Of a DNA stretch of 59,318 nt, positions 33,374 to 45,100 are shown in pieces. A model generated the notes under the pieces. It ran no database searches and was not told where the DNA came from. It saw only the letters and a program-made list of their open reading frames with translations. Source of the DNA: an uncultured Clostridia bacterium (GTDB lineage Bacteria > Bacillota > Clostridia > UBA1381); contig CAKSOE010000016.1 of the NCBI GenBank assembly GCA_934476675.1, positions 1 to 59,318 of the forward strand, in the 5' to 3' direction. Position 1 is the first letter of the stretch. Every line of letters starts with the position of its first letter. Position numbers and translations under genes: made by a program.

Positions 33374-33445
33374 TTTAATAATCCTCCCCATATATCTAAA
33401 TCGTCCGTGTTTGTAAGAAGCTCCGTACCGAACACAATATCAGCC

Positions 33446-34852
33446 TTAATAATCGAGATTGTCAAGATAATCCGACTGGAAATTTGCATTTGCACTCTTT
33501 AACAGTGCGGCACAATCCGCATCTTTATTTGAAAGAACCTCCTGAATACAGCTGTCAAGTACAGAATACAGGCCCTGACAGCATACGGGTTCTTCTGCCT
33601 GTATTTCACACTGACTGTTTTCAACAAATTCATTATAAAGCTTTACGTGGTTTGGATTGGAATTTTCATACTTTTTAATTAATTCGTCACGATACTTAAC
33701 CGCTTCGGTATCTCCGTCCCAAACACTCAGTCCCTTTACCCCCACAAGCGCATTACGCTCAACAAGTTCCTTATAGAAATTTTCCTGGTTAATTTTATAA
33801 TCCTCACTTGCATTGTAGGAATACTGTGTTTCAATCCACTTTAACGCTGCGTCAATCTGTGCCTCAGTTGCCTTGTTGGAAATACAGTAAACACTTCCGC
33901 CAAGCATTGTTACGTGACGCTTCGGGCCTGCCGGAACACCTATCATTCCTTCGTGATTCGGATCCATACCGTACGAGGCAAGTGTACCGCCAAAGTCTCC
34001 CGGCGCCATTATCATTCCTACATTTTCCGTTCCGAACTGTTTGTAACGCTCGCTATTATCAATGAGAGTATTACTTGGCAAAACGTCATATTTCCACTTT
34101 AAATCTTTAATCCATTGAAGTGCGGCTGCCGTCTCCGGCGAATCAAATGTTGCTTTCCATTTTCCGTCTTCACTCTGCTGCATAAACTTCGTACCGAATG
34201 ACCATGCCAGACACGTAAACATCCATCCGCCTGCACGATCTGTCGTCGGAAATATAAAGCCCGGCTTACCGGTAGCTTCTTTTATTTTAACGGCAAACTC
34301 AGCAAGCTCATCCCATGTTTGAGGCGCTTTGGGAGTACCGTCTGCTTCCATAAGTCCCGCCTTCTCAAACATATCTGTATTGCAGCCTATTCCGAGCATA
34401 TATGTATTGAACGGGAAAGCGCATATATTGCCGTTTTCATCTGACACAATATCTACTATTCTTTTGTTAAGCTTTCCGTCATAACCGCGTTTTTTTAAGC
34501 TTTCGGTCATATCGGCAGAATATCCCGCTTCCATAATCTGTTTAATTTCCGTAAAATGTGTTGCATATACCGTCGGAAGCTGACCGCCTGCCGCTTTTGC
34601 ATAAAATGATTTTATATCAAAATCCCATGCATCCGGCACAATTTTGATATTTGGATTATCTTTTTCAAACTTCTCCTTGCGTGCATTCATGTTGTCAAGC
34701 TCTGTTCCCTCCGTCTGCGGCCAGTTACTTACCGAGATTGTCACCGTGTCTCCGTCTGTATTTGCCTGCTCCTTTCCGCACGCTGTGAGCATTGCTCCCA
34801 GAATAGTTGCCGTCAATACAAACGATGTCACCTTAATTACTTCTTTTTTCAT
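33446..34852 (-). CDS. Sugar ABC transporter solute-binding lipoprotein
   Basis: Protein of 468 residues with a lipoprotein signal (LGAMLTACGKE, lipobox cysteine near residue 25) and the extracellular solute-binding family 1 fold (VTISVSNWPQTEGTE, NPNIKIVPDAWDF, PQTWDELAEFAVKIKEATGK). It is the receptor that delivers an oligosaccharide to the two permeases. The ATG at 34852 follows GGAGGAG. The many aromatic residues in AGGWMFTCLAWSFG fit a sugar ligand. Confidence 0.93.
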   Translation of the reverse strand: MKKEVIKVTSFVLTATILGAMLTACGKEQANTDGDTVTISVSNWPQTEGTELDNMNARKEKFEKDNPNIKIVPDAWDFDIKSFYAKAAGGQLPTVYATHFTEIKQIMEAGYSADMTESLKKRGYDGKLNKRIVDIVSDENGNICAFPFNTYMLGIGCNTDMFEKAGLMEADGTPKAPQTWDELAEFAVKIKEATGKPGFIFPTTDRAGGWMFTCLAWSFGTKFMQQSEDGKWKATFDSPETAAALQWIKDLKWKYDVLPSNTLIDNSERYKQFGTENVGMIMAPGDFGGTLASYGMDPNHEGMIGVPAGPKRHVTMLGGSVYCISNKATEAQIDAALKWIETQYSYNASEDYKINQENFYKELVERNALVGVKGLSVWDGDTEAVKYRDELIKKYENSNPNHVKLYNEFVENSQCEIQAEEPVCCQGLYSVLDSCIQEVLSNKDADCAALLKSANANFQSDYLDNLDY

Positions 34853-34888
34853 TTTCTTACTCCTCCTCAATATAATAATTTATTTCTT

Positions 34889-37744
34889 TTAATACTCTGT
34901 CTTTGCTATAATTTGAGCATCAATAAGCGGAATCATATCCGTATTCCAGAGCATTATCTTTACAGTATCATATTCGCCGCTATTCTCCGGCGCATCAAAT
35001 ATCCAAAGCTTATCTCCGCCATCTTCATATTTGCCGCTGCCGGCAATCATTCCGTTTAATTTGTTATCCTTATAAAGAACGGCATACGCTTTAAATTCAG
35101 TTGTATCTTTAACCTTGTCGCCGAATCTGAGTCTTAATTTAAGTTCAGACGTATCGAGCATATTCAAGTTCAGCTCACCTATTCGGAAAATTCCGCTGCG
35201 CAGCGCAATATCATATTTTGTATCCTCTCCAAAGAACGATAATTTTCTCGGAATGTCGTCCTCCTCGGTATAAATGTAAGCTTCAATACAGTTTGTCTGT
35301 TCATTGACAAGCGCGGTAAACAGATACTCACCGTTTTCACCTGTAATAGTCTGGTTGACATACCGTATACCTGCCGGCAATTTTGAAATATCCGTTCCCT
35401 TGTCTACAACCACAAGCGAAACATTTTTATCCGGCGCTCCCGATGCAATCACGCCGCTTATATTAATAATATTTGACTTTATCACTTTTGTTGCTCTCGA
35501 TATTTCATCACCGAAATATACATATATTACTTCGTTTGTGACAATAAGTCTGTTATTCTCAACATAACTGCTTTTGTCAAGCTCATTTCCGAAAATATCA
35601 TAAAGGCGCGCTGCCGACAAATCCTCTGCAACAGTAACCGTATGCTGCGATTTGTCATCTGATGTCGGTCTGCATGACGGCGGTTCATTAGTCTCTTTAT
35701 CGTCCCACCAGTACGCATACACTCTGTTTCCTCTGTCATCTCTGAATCTGTATCCAAAACAGTTATCCTCGGCAACATCAACTTTTTCTGTATCGGTCAT
35801 ACTGCTTGTAAGTTTATTTACTGCCGACACCGCAAGATATGTCTGTTTTGCGGCATACGGAACACCGCCTGTTCTCGACGCTGCTCTGAGCATACCAAAA
35901 TTTGCCCCTGCAACAGAATTTATATCCGCATTGTCAATCAGGTCATAGAACAAATATGTTCCGTTCGGATCATTACCCATCATTGTTATATATTGTTTTA
36001 CAATTCTGTTTGCCTTTTCATACTCATTATCAGGAATTACTATACTGTAATATTTTACATCTGCCGACGACCAGCCGCCCTCATTGCTCCATATTTCATA
36101 CTTCCCATCCTTACCGTAGCCGTATTGGTCTAATATACTCCTGACGTAGCTAATATTATCATCATACACGCGCTCCGTATCCTTATAGCCCATATAGGCA
36201 TGGCAAACATATGCGTCAAAATACGAAAGAACATTCTTTTTCTTCATAATATCAAGCGCTGCCGTATAAAATGCGTTAAGCTTTCCGCGCGAATATCCGC
36301 TTTCAGATGTTTCCGCATCTGAAAGCATTGTTTCAAATGCTCCCAGTTTTACATTTGCACCGCTGGCCTTTACCGCTTCCGCTACCGCACTTGCCATATA
36401 TCCGTATCTTTCGCCCAAAAGCTTATAATCATCTATTGTTCCGCTTACCTGATGATTACCTGCATACTTCATACATTCGGGTTCATTTCCGATAGAAATC
36501 TTTTTTATTCTTCCATCCATACCTTTTACAAAATTAAGTGCGGTATTATACATATTGTCATACTGCGTTTCCGGATCCGGCAAAGAATAATCCTCCTGAA
36601 ACATAATCGACCCGATGCAGTCAATATTATAGAGCTGTGCATTTTTAAGAAACGGCAGCCACGGTTCCGGTACCTTATATTTTGTCCCTTGTCCAAAAGG
36701 CAGCAGATAGCCGCGCCGGACGGCCCCCATACCGGCATTTATCATAAGATCACCGGAGGATTCACTTGCAAGTGTACCAAAATGCGGATTTGGCTTATCG
36801 TTCAGTATACATCGTGAAAAGTCAATATCAAGCTTTGAATTTATAATATCGTCTTTATAGCTGCCGGAGAGCATAATCACCATTTTATAAAGACCATATT
36901 CATTGGCATCAAGCTCAATGTTCTCCTTTACCGAATCATCTCCTGCCACGGTATAAGATGCTGTCTGCCTGTCTATAAGCTTTTCTTCACCGTTTCCCGA
37001 TAATCCGAATATTTCATATAGCGCTTCAAAACTTACCTCATCAGAAGTCTTATTTTCATAACATAAATTCAAGGCTGCAATATCATCCGTATAAAAAATA
37101 TTACCCTTATTTTCCGAATCGGCGGTAAGCTTAACCGGACTTACCGTATTATCTGTATAAATCCTCACAGACTGTATATAATACGGCGCTGTTGCATACA
37201 TATACTCTGAATTATTTATATAAGTTACTAACCGAAAGTCATACCCACCGAGCGAATTATCAAACAGCGCATCATTCAGACAAAATGTATATGTATTACT
37301 TGCCTTTCCGGAATTTTTCACTCCTGCCTTTTCCGTATAAGCTTTGATACCGTTCACATTTATGTATTCAATGCTGAGCCATGCACTGCTGTCATGATTA
37401 TTATCAAAATATGTTACTTCAACATATTTGTTCAAAATACTTTTTGAATATAAGCTATCCTCAACATTAACCGCCAGATACGATTTTTCTGCCTGAGGCG
37501 CCTTTATTGTTTCGCCGAACTTGTCCTTGCTTTCCGTAAATGCCTTTAATTCAAGTCCGTTAGCCCCGATTTGCGCTTCTGTGTCACATTTTACATTTCC
37601 GCTGCAAGACAGTTTTTTCTCTGCCGTATTTGCCGTAATTGTTATTTCTGTTTTGTCCGATGCTGAAGCCGAAGATATTGCCGTTACAGTAATCAGCAGC
37701 ACAGATACTGCCAATACTTTTTTCAAAAGGTCTCTTAATTTCAT
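34889..37744 (-). CDS. Large secreted clan GH-A-like glycosidase
   Basis: Exported protein of 951 residues with a signal peptide (LLKKVLAVSVLLITVTAISS). An N-terminal beta-sandwich (about 50-200) is followed by an (alpha/beta)8 barrel carrying the clan GH-A pair: acid/base Glu in ISIGNEPECMK near residue 419 and a nucleophile candidate in EIWSNEGGWSS near residue 552. A Gly/Ala-type linker domain and a C-terminal module (about 850-951, ending TVKIMLWNTDMIPLIDAQI) follow. The C-terminal module recurs in the 48682 protein. Substrate not known. AAGGA precedes the ATG. Confidence 0.75.
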   Translation of the reverse strand: MKLRDLLKKVLAVSVLLITVTAISSASASDKTEITITANTAEKKLSCSGNVKCDTEAQIGANGLELKAFTESKDKFGETIKAPQAEKSYLAVNVEDSLYSKSILNKYVEVTYFDNNHDSSAWLSIEYINVNGIKAYTEKAGVKNSGKASNTYTFCLNDALFDNSLGGYDFRLVTYINNSEYMYATAPYYIQSVRIYTDNTVSPVKLTADSENKGNIFYTDDIAALNLCYENKTSDEVSFEALYEIFGLSGNGEEKLIDRQTASYTVAGDDSVKENIELDANEYGLYKMVIMLSGSYKDDIINSKLDIDFSRCILNDKPNPHFGTLASESSGDLMINAGMGAVRRGYLLPFGQGTKYKVPEPWLPFLKNAQLYNIDCIGSIMFQEDYSLPDPETQYDNMYNTALNFVKGMDGRIKKISIGNEPECMKYAGNHQVSGTIDDYKLLGERYGYMASAVAEAVKASGANVKLGAFETMLSDAETSESGYSRGKLNAFYTAALDIMKKKNVLSYFDAYVCHAYMGYKDTERVYDDNISYVRSILDQYGYGKDGKYEIWSNEGGWSSADVKYYSIVIPDNEYEKANRIVKQYITMMGNDPNGTYLFYDLIDNADINSVAGANFGMLRAASRTGGVPYAAKQTYLAVSAVNKLTSSMTDTEKVDVAEDNCFGYRFRDDRGNRVYAYWWDDKETNEPPSCRPTSDDKSQHTVTVAEDLSAARLYDIFGNELDKSSYVENNRLIVTNEVIYVYFGDEISRATKVIKSNIINISGVIASGAPDKNVSLVVVDKGTDISKLPAGIRYVNQTITGENGEYLFTALVNEQTNCIEAYIYTEEDDIPRKLSFFGEDTKYDIALRSGIFRIGELNLNMLDTSELKLRLRFGDKVKDTTEFKAYAVLYKDNKLNGMIAGSGKYEDGGDKLWIFDAPENSGEYDTVKIMLWNTDMIPLIDAQIIAKTEY

Positions 37745-37792
37745 CTTTTATTCATTCCTTTCCGTATCAAAAGAGCAAAATCGTAATCATCT

Positions 37793-40576
37793 TCATTTAT
37801 ATACAAAGATATTACTGTACAACTGTGCATGATGCGAATAAATAATCACAAATGAACATCCCGCTCCTGCATTTGCATAGTCCGCAATCTCATATGAATT
37901 GCCTCTGTAAGCATTTTCATCATGACGGCTGCTGTCGTAAATAATCGGTTTCTTGTCCATTATTGTCGCAACCTCATCAAATCCGTTTTTACCCTCCGGC
38001 AAATCATAAGAAATTTTTATCAGGTTATCTGTATGCTTAACCGAATAACCCTTTGTAAGCTGCCATGACTGATAATAGTCATCTGTTGTATCTGTACGCG
38101 ACCCATAGTAATACGGAGCATATTTGTTGTCTGACCCGACATAACTGAGCGTTTCCCTGTCAAAAACCTTTTTAACTCCCGCTACCATGCCGTCGGCATT
38201 ATTAATATCCACGCGTATCAAATCACCGATGTTTATATCCGAAATGTCATATTCCTCCGGAAAGAAATACCACTCGTCCTTACTCTGATAAAGGCATCTT
38301 ACTCCCTGAACAACCTCCTCCTTATCATTAAGTACGGTGTTCTTGTCAGCAACCATCATCGGCTCTCCTCTTTGTTGCCTGCCGTTTCTGTAAAGCACAA
38401 CAACATCCGCAAAAACACTGCTGTCATCATAATTATATGCTTCTGTATAATACTGCCAGCCCTCGGTGAGGTCTATGCCCATATAGTACATATCATCGGT
38501 AGGTAACACATATTCGCCGAAAATATCCGTCATGCGATCGGAAACAAGATTCCACGAACTTTCATCCGCACTGACACAATAACCTTCACTGTCTACAAGC
38601 GGTACATTAAATATAAATGTCTTGGTTTTATCAATAAGAACATCACGTGAAAAACGCCTGTAATCATTATGTCCTGTCCAGTTATACATAAGCCTTTCCT
38701 TATTTCGGAAACGGTTAAGTGTACTTCCGGCCGCTTCGCCTTTGCCGCAATAAGCAGTGTCTATTTCACATATTTCGCTTTTCTCGCCTACCGTTTTCAG
38801 CTTATACCGAATTACCTGTCTTTCGAAAATCGGTTTGTTCTGTGAGTTATATGGATTTTCCAAGTCAACAATGCCCTTTGTTCCCGGAATTGCCGCCATT
38901 GCTGAGAGCACATCCTTTTTCTTAACCTTGTCCACTGTTACTTTGTCAGCCATGGGATACCTGTTCATTTTCCCGTCCGTATCGAAAATTTTCAGCACAT
39001 TATCATCAGGTATACTGCCCGTCAAATCGTAAAAACCGTCTACCAGATATCCTATTTTAAATCCGCTTACTGTTCCCGAAGCGCTTCTTATATCCGTAAC
39101 TTCACCAAACATATCCGTATAGATTTCGTATTCTTCATTAAAATTAATATTATTGCCGATTACAGTCCTGTAGCTTTCATCAATCTTGTATGTATTTCCG
39201 TTATCCAGCGTCAGTTCGGAATAATCACCGCTGATTGTTGTTATTTTACCGCTGTCGGAAGCAGCTTGCTGTCCCTGAACAATCCTTAAAAATCTCCTAT
39301 CCGTACTTGACGCAATATTTACTGTATCTCCCGCTGAAAGAGAAGATACTGAAATCGGCCGCCCCGAGGAATTTGTAATGTAAATATTATCATATTCCTC
39401 TAAGTCCGTTATCATGTAGTTATGGTTTCTGTCATATATCGTTTGATTGTCATAATCAATCTGAGCTATAACTCCGCTGTCGTATGCGTCTATTATAATA
39501 TATTCGTAACCCCCCGAATATCCTTTCAGCCTTACGCTTCCCTTGCGCTTTTTCTCCGTAAAATCCTTTAAGTACTCAGAAACATCACCTATAACAAAGC
39601 TACCGTTGTATATAAGCGCCGCATCCTTATTCACCTTTACATTTCTGCTCTTTGAACCCATGTCATAAGTAAGCGTATGCGATGAGTCATCATAGGAAAT
39701 TACATCATCACTGACTACTTTTAAATCCTTATTGCGCTGTTTTGTCTTTTCCAAGGCAATAAGACTGTTAATTTCTCCTTGATTTTCTATATATGCAAAT
39801 TCCGTATAATCCATAAAATAGCTGTTTATATCAACTTTATCGCAGTAATATTCTTTTCCGTCGACTACTGCAATATTCTTGTCCGATATTATACGGTTAC
39901 TGCCTGAATATACATATGTATCCGTTACAATTCCTTCACCCATATAAAGAGAATAATATGACGAAAGAATGGTATTATCATTTGTTATATTTTTATCTGT
40001 ACCGTAAAGAAGTATTCCGAGATTTCCGAAGCCAAACAATATTTTTTTAACCTCGGCATAACTCAATGCTTCGGAATCTGCCGCCTTAACGTTAAGCTGA
40101 AGTCTTTCCGCCATACTTATATAACCAATCGGAAAACCGCCGCAAATATCCTCAATATACCTTCCGTATCCGGCAAGTGAAAACATAATTTTATATGCCT
40201 GTGAAAGAGTAATATTGTCTTCCGGTCTGAACATTCTGTTTTCAGGAACAGAAATTGCCTCCCTGTCCGCCAGATGCGCAATGTATCCACAGTAACGATT
40301 ATCTGACGGAACATCGGCAAAATAGGCATAATGTGTATTCTCATTATCAATATATCCCACCAGCTTTGCTGCAAGCATCGCAAACTCCGCTCTTGATACC
40401 GTACTGTCATTTGATGTTGCGCTGTCCGTTATATTGAGGTATTCCAAAACCGTTTCTGCCATTTTCAAAGATGAATCCTCATTCCTTGTTTCTTCGTCAG
40501 CGGCTGAAAATACCGCCGGCACAAGCAAATTAACAAGCATAATTATTGCTGCAACTCCGGCTGAAATTTTTTTCAC
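37793..40576 (-). CDS. SLH-domain surface protein
   Basis: Exported protein of 927 residues with a GTG start after GGGAGG and signal peptide AAIIMLVNLLVPAVFSA. The N-terminal 45-190 segment carries S-layer homology motifs (STVSRAEFAMLAAKLVGYID, YFADVPSDNRYCGYIAHLAD, FRPEDNITLSQAYKIMF). The rest is beta-rich with repeated short modules, for example VDGKEYYCDKVDINSYFMD, ITDLEEYDNIYITNSSGRP and LSAGDTVNIASS. No catalytic motif is recognised. It is probably held to the cell wall and presents binding domains for the polysaccharide. Confidence 0.75.
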   Translation of the reverse strand: MKKISAGVAAIIMLVNLLVPAVFSAADEETRNEDSSLKMAETVLEYLNITDSATSNDSTVSRAEFAMLAAKLVGYIDNENTHYAYFADVPSDNRYCGYIAHLADREAISVPENRMFRPEDNITLSQAYKIMFSLAGYGRYIEDICGGFPIGYISMAERLQLNVKAADSEALSYAEVKKILFGFGNLGILLYGTDKNITNDNTILSSYYSLYMGEGIVTDTYVYSGSNRIISDKNIAVVDGKEYYCDKVDINSYFMDYTEFAYIENQGEINSLIALEKTKQRNKDLKVVSDDVISYDDSSHTLTYDMGSKSRNVKVNKDAALIYNGSFVIGDVSEYLKDFTEKKRKGSVRLKGYSGGYEYIIIDAYDSGVIAQIDYDNQTIYDRNHNYMITDLEEYDNIYITNSSGRPISVSSLSAGDTVNIASSTDRRFLRIVQGQQAASDSGKITTISGDYSELTLDNGNTYKIDESYRTVIGNNINFNEEYEIYTDMFGEVTDIRSASGTVSGFKIGYLVDGFYDLTGSIPDDNVLKIFDTDGKMNRYPMADKVTVDKVKKKDVLSAMAAIPGTKGIVDLENPYNSQNKPIFERQVIRYKLKTVGEKSEICEIDTAYCGKGEAAGSTLNRFRNKERLMYNWTGHNDYRRFSRDVLIDKTKTFIFNVPLVDSEGYCVSADESSWNLVSDRMTDIFGEYVLPTDDMYYMGIDLTEGWQYYTEAYNYDDSSVFADVVVLYRNGRQQRGEPMMVADKNTVLNDKEEVVQGVRCLYQSKDEWYFFPEEYDISDINIGDLIRVDINNADGMVAGVKKVFDRETLSYVGSDNKYAPYYYGSRTDTTDDYYQSWQLTKGYSVKHTDNLIKISYDLPEGKNGFDEVATIMDKKPIIYDSSRHDENAYRGNSYEIADYANAGAGCSFVIIYSHHAQLYSNIFVYK

Positions 40577-40594
40577 TTGTCATCCCTCCCTTAA

Positions 40595-42109
40595 TTATTT
40601 TGAAAGTAATATAAGAGTTCGGTAAGCAATCTGTGCTGCTTCTGCTCTTGTTGCCGTTGCAAGCGGCTTAAATGTCCCGTCATCATAACCGCTGATTAGT
40701 TTCAGCTGTACAAGAGCATCTACTGCCGCACCTGCATATTCCGAAACATCTTCCTCATCCGCAAATGACGGTATATCTCCCGCGGGAGGATTTATTCCGC
40801 AAACATTGAGCGCATTATATACCATTACCGCCATATCCTGACGTGTTATACACTTTCCTATACCGAAAATATCATCTGATATACCATGTATAATTCCTGC
40901 CTTGTATGCTCTGTTTACATATTCATAACACCATGCATCTTTTGAAACATCACTGAAAACCATATCGTCGGAAACAACATTCAGCTTTGTTATCTGTATA
41001 AGCAGCTTTGCAAATTCCTCACGCAAGACAAGCTCACCGGGGCAGTATTTCTGTTCCGTACGTCCCGAAACGACTCCGCGCAGATAAAGATAATCTACTG
41101 CCTCCCGTGCCCATTCAAAACCCGTCATATCTGAAAAATATACTGTTCCGTTATTATCCTTCTTCTGTTCCGGCGTATAATTGCTCATATCTGAGATTAT
41201 TGCACCATCCGCATTTTTATTTGTCTTGGAAACATAACCGCCACCGCCGCCGTTTCCGCCGCCTCCCGTTACCGGCGGTTTTACCGCACTGCCTGTACCG
41301 TTCAGCTTTTCAAAAGCCTTCTTTAATCTTGAATCAAAATCACTTATACCCGATGCTCCCTTTACCGCTTCCACTATATCGGAATTATATGATGATTTGT
41401 AATTATAGTTTCCTGCAATTCCGGAGCTGTAAAGATAATCTCCTATATTCAAAATTCGGCTTTCGTTTATAGCCGATATTAAATATGCTTTATCGATTGC
41501 AATACCTATCTCACTCGCTGTCGCAGTGCGGTTTACCGTCAGCCAGTCATATACCATCACAGCTGCTGCGTCGTTACCGTTTTGAAACAGCTCCGTAGAT
41601 ACTGTAAGCGAATCTTTATTTGTATCTATAAAATTCACTGCGTCATTTCTGTTCAGTCCTTTAAGACTTGCCGCTGCCGATTCCGCACTTGTCTTATCCG
41701 CATAAACAAGCAATCTTTTTTTTCCGTTTATCAGCGCTGTGTATTTACCTTGATTTGAAAGTACAAAATTAAATCGGCATACCCAATCTCTTCCGTCAGC
41801 CGTACTCACCGCTGAATCGGCATAAACAGCCGAATCAAGCAGAGTCTTATCAGTACTTACCGTTTTCCAGTCAGCGTTTCCCGAAAATATCCAAAGAAAA
41901 ATTTCTTCGTTCTTTTTTAATCCGCTCTCACTGATTGTTACAGCGCCGTTTTCCGATATAATACGTTCTGCCGCACATTCTTCCCGCGCTGACGCATTTG
42001 TACCGCACACGGCTGCCATGACTGCCGTCAAAGCCAACGAGGTGCAGAACAGTCTTATTTTATTCAACACTCTCCAATCCGGCGTCTTGGCAGATACTCC
42101 TTTTAACAT
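40595..42109 (-). CDS. SLH-domain surface protein with Gly-rich linker
   Basis: Exported protein of 504 residues. An uncharacterised N-terminal part (about 40-285) is followed by a glycine hinge (VTGGGGNGGGGGYVSK near 290) and three C-terminal SLH motifs (YFSDMTGFEWAREAVDYLYL, FSDVSKDAWCYEYVNRAYKA, FADEEDVSEYAGAAVDALVQ). The ATG at 42109 is set by AGGAGGAG and the signal peptide; the longer frame starts inside the previous gene. The layout resembles an anchor with a flexible spacer. Confidence 0.8.
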   Translation of the reverse strand: MLKGVSAKTPDWRVLNKIRLFCTSLALTAVMAAVCGTNASAREECAAERIISENGAVTISESGLKKNEEIFLWIFSGNADWKTVSTDKTLLDSAVYADSAVSTADGRDWVCRFNFVLSNQGKYTALINGKKRLLVYADKTSAESAAASLKGLNRNDAVNFIDTNKDSLTVSTELFQNGNDAAAVMVYDWLTVNRTATASEIGIAIDKAYLISAINESRILNIGDYLYSSGIAGNYNYKSSYNSDIVEAVKGASGISDFDSRLKKAFEKLNGTGSAVKPPVTGGGGNGGGGGYVSKTNKNADGAIISDMSNYTPEQKKDNNGTVYFSDMTGFEWAREAVDYLYLRGVVSGRTEQKYCPGELVLREEFAKLLIQITKLNVVSDDMVFSDVSKDAWCYEYVNRAYKAGIIHGISDDIFGIGKCITRQDMAVMVYNALNVCGINPPAGDIPSFADEEDVSEYAGAAVDALVQLKLISGYDDGTFKPLATATRAEAAQIAYRTLILLSK

Positions 42110-42125
42110 ATTGTGTATTCTCCTC

Positions 42126-45100
42126 CTATTTTTGATTTGTAAACAGCACTCTGCCGTCATCTGCCGATATTATATATGCACATATCTTATCCTCATCGTC
42201 CTTAATATTCTTTGAGACAATTGTATTATGATTAACCATACCGTTCAGTGCATCAAGAATTTCGGTTTCCAGTCCTGTTAGCTTTTGATATTTTGTTCCG
42301 TTAATTTCCATTTCCTTAAATGATGCAATTACTGCAATTAATTTTTTATCTTCACCGCTGTTGTTCACAACATCAAAGCTGAATTCCATATCTGCATTTT
42401 CAACATTCCATTCACTTTTGCAGACCTTGAAAAATTCCTCATCGCCCGTTCTGAAATATTTCTTATATCCCTGAGAAGATACAAATCGTGAATCGTCCGC
42501 ATATTTTATTCCGCTGTTTACCTCTATGCAATAAGTACTGTTTTTTTCAAGCAGACGTTTTGGCTTCATTGACAGAAACAGTCCGGATTCATCAGCTGAA
42601 AAATCTGCTTCAAGCGCTTCTCCGTTCTTTGTGAGTTTGATGTAATCATCAATTTCTTCAAGAGAAATTTTTGAATCAAACTGCAAAAGTATTTCTGCCG
42701 CCGATGTAGCAACTGTTTCATCAAGTCCTATTGAGTTCCCGAAAACATCGGCTATTGATACTCGCTGTAATTCCGGAGCTTTTACCTCCGAAGGTACATA
42801 TATTTTGAAATTGTCTATCGCAACGCCTACTCCTCCCGTTGATGGATTTATATATCCTCCGGCAGGCAGCCAAGTAAAGAAATCCAGCTTTGTTTCCGCG
42901 GTATAAACTTTTCCACCGTCCAGCGACACCTTTAAGATTGTTTTTTCAACATCTGACGGCCGGTACTCAATCTTTAATCTGTGCCAGCCCTCATCGGGAA
43001 CAATAAGTCTATATCCGTCGTCATCTGGATTTAACCCCGGGTCAATAAAATCCGAAAAATTATTGTTTGTCCATGCTGTATTCGGATATTTTACAACACC
43101 GTCCATTATTGCAACATTAACATTTTGCGACGGCCAGTAGGGATCGGGATCATGATTTGTCAAATTGTGATAATCCGAAACTCCGCACCAAATCACCGAA
43201 GCTCCGCCCATGCGGTTTATATCAAGCTCCATAATAAACGGCGCCCCTTTTGACAGCAGCTCATTTTTGTAAAATCGTTTTATCAGATATGGACTGACCG
43301 AATCATTTTTCAGATGTATTGCCATATCACCATCACCGTCAGGCCCGTTCACACCCCTGACCCCTCCGTAAAAATAATCGTACATACAGTACCAGCCGTC
43401 AGGGATTTTTGAACCGTTTGCAGCAGGAACAAAATCATTGAAATTTTCATCAAGATACAATTTCTTATTGTATGCCGCCTCAGTCGATACATTAAATTTA
43501 ACCGTCACATCATTGCCCACATTAACCTTTTCATTGCCGATATAGGATAGCTTGCCGCTTATTCTGAATGTCATGGAACTGCCTTTTTGAAGAACCGTAT
43601 TCTCCAAAATTACATTAACTGTTTTCCCGTCATCTGAAACATCTCTGCGTATTCCCTCGGATAAACCGTCTATTCCTATTAAACTGTCTAACCCTTCCGG
43701 ATTTATTTCTTTATCAAATCCGGCTCTTATATTATAAAGATTGTACGGTATCGCGCCGAGATTGGCATACTCTGTACCGTCAGCATCGAAAAATCCGATT
43801 GACATAACTGCTATAACATCTTTTTTTACCGTAAATGTCTGTGCTGAATTTACGGTAACCGAACCGAATCCGCGGCTTCTTACTTCATCAATTTTCAGCG
43901 TATATTCTTTATCTGCCTCAAAAACCCCCGCTGTACTAACCTCTGCCGTTTTTCCCTCCTCTGCAATTGTAACACTGATATTTTCGATTTTGTTTCCGTC
44001 AGAAGATATTATATAAATCCTATCTGTATCCGCCGGATTTATTTTATGATTAAATTTAACTCTAAACAAATCGACCGCATCTGTTACATCGGCAATTTCT
44101 TTGTCTCTGATATATGGCTGAACCGAATTTATCTTAAATTCATCCGCAGCTGCCGTAAATCTGTATGAATAAGGCTCCATAATCTTTTGCGGATTTCCGC
44201 GAAGATACCCGTTCTCTGCTGTAAGCAGATACTCTCTGCCGCCTGTCATAGGCTCATTCAGTCTCAAACCAAGCTTCTTTCCGCTTTGGTCAAGCTCCGA
44301 TGTAATGTCGATTTTTGTACCGTCTGCCGCGTCAGTCAATGTAACCTGTTTCCGAAGGTCATCAAACTCCGCGCTTACATCAAATGAAATCCGGATTTCC
44401 TCCGTAAGAGCCGATATATTACTTTCACTTTGAGATTCTCCGTCGGAGATAAACTCAACGTTATTTATCTTCGGTGCGGAATTATATGTATAAACCTTAA
44501 CATTATCAAACTTTACATATTTATCGTCAACATCTCTTTTGAACGGCGCAGCGGCAAGCCCGATTCCGTATATATCCGTTTCGGTAAAATTTGTTTCCGT
44601 CTCCGCTTCAACTGCCGCAGCAGAGTTTATTTTAAGCGACAGCTTTGTCCTTGATGACGATATAGGCATTACATTTATTTCTATATGATTCCATTCCGGA
44701 GCTTTGACGATTTTCGTATCTTTATCTCCGAAACCGACAACTCCGCCGTTTCCGTCTGCATATGCAATTCTGGGATATGTAACCGTACCGCCGCCCGTGG
44801 ACGCCATGCCTATAAACTGCTTTTCGTATATCATTTTTCCTGTGTCAGCGGTTTCTTTTATATCATCTTCACCAAGCAGGGCAAGATAAAATCCCGATTG
44901 TGCCGCTGCACACAAATCAAATTCAATCGTAAAGCTCTTTGACGCATCAAGCTTATTTTCAAATGCCTTCATGCCTCCGTTTAACACACCATTGGCAGCT
45001 GAAATTTTGAGTGCATTTCCCTCCTTGCCTGTATCAGCGGTTATGCCGCCGCCGGAAGCCGCACCGCCCGAAAAGCTTTGCCAGCCCGACGGCAGCCCAG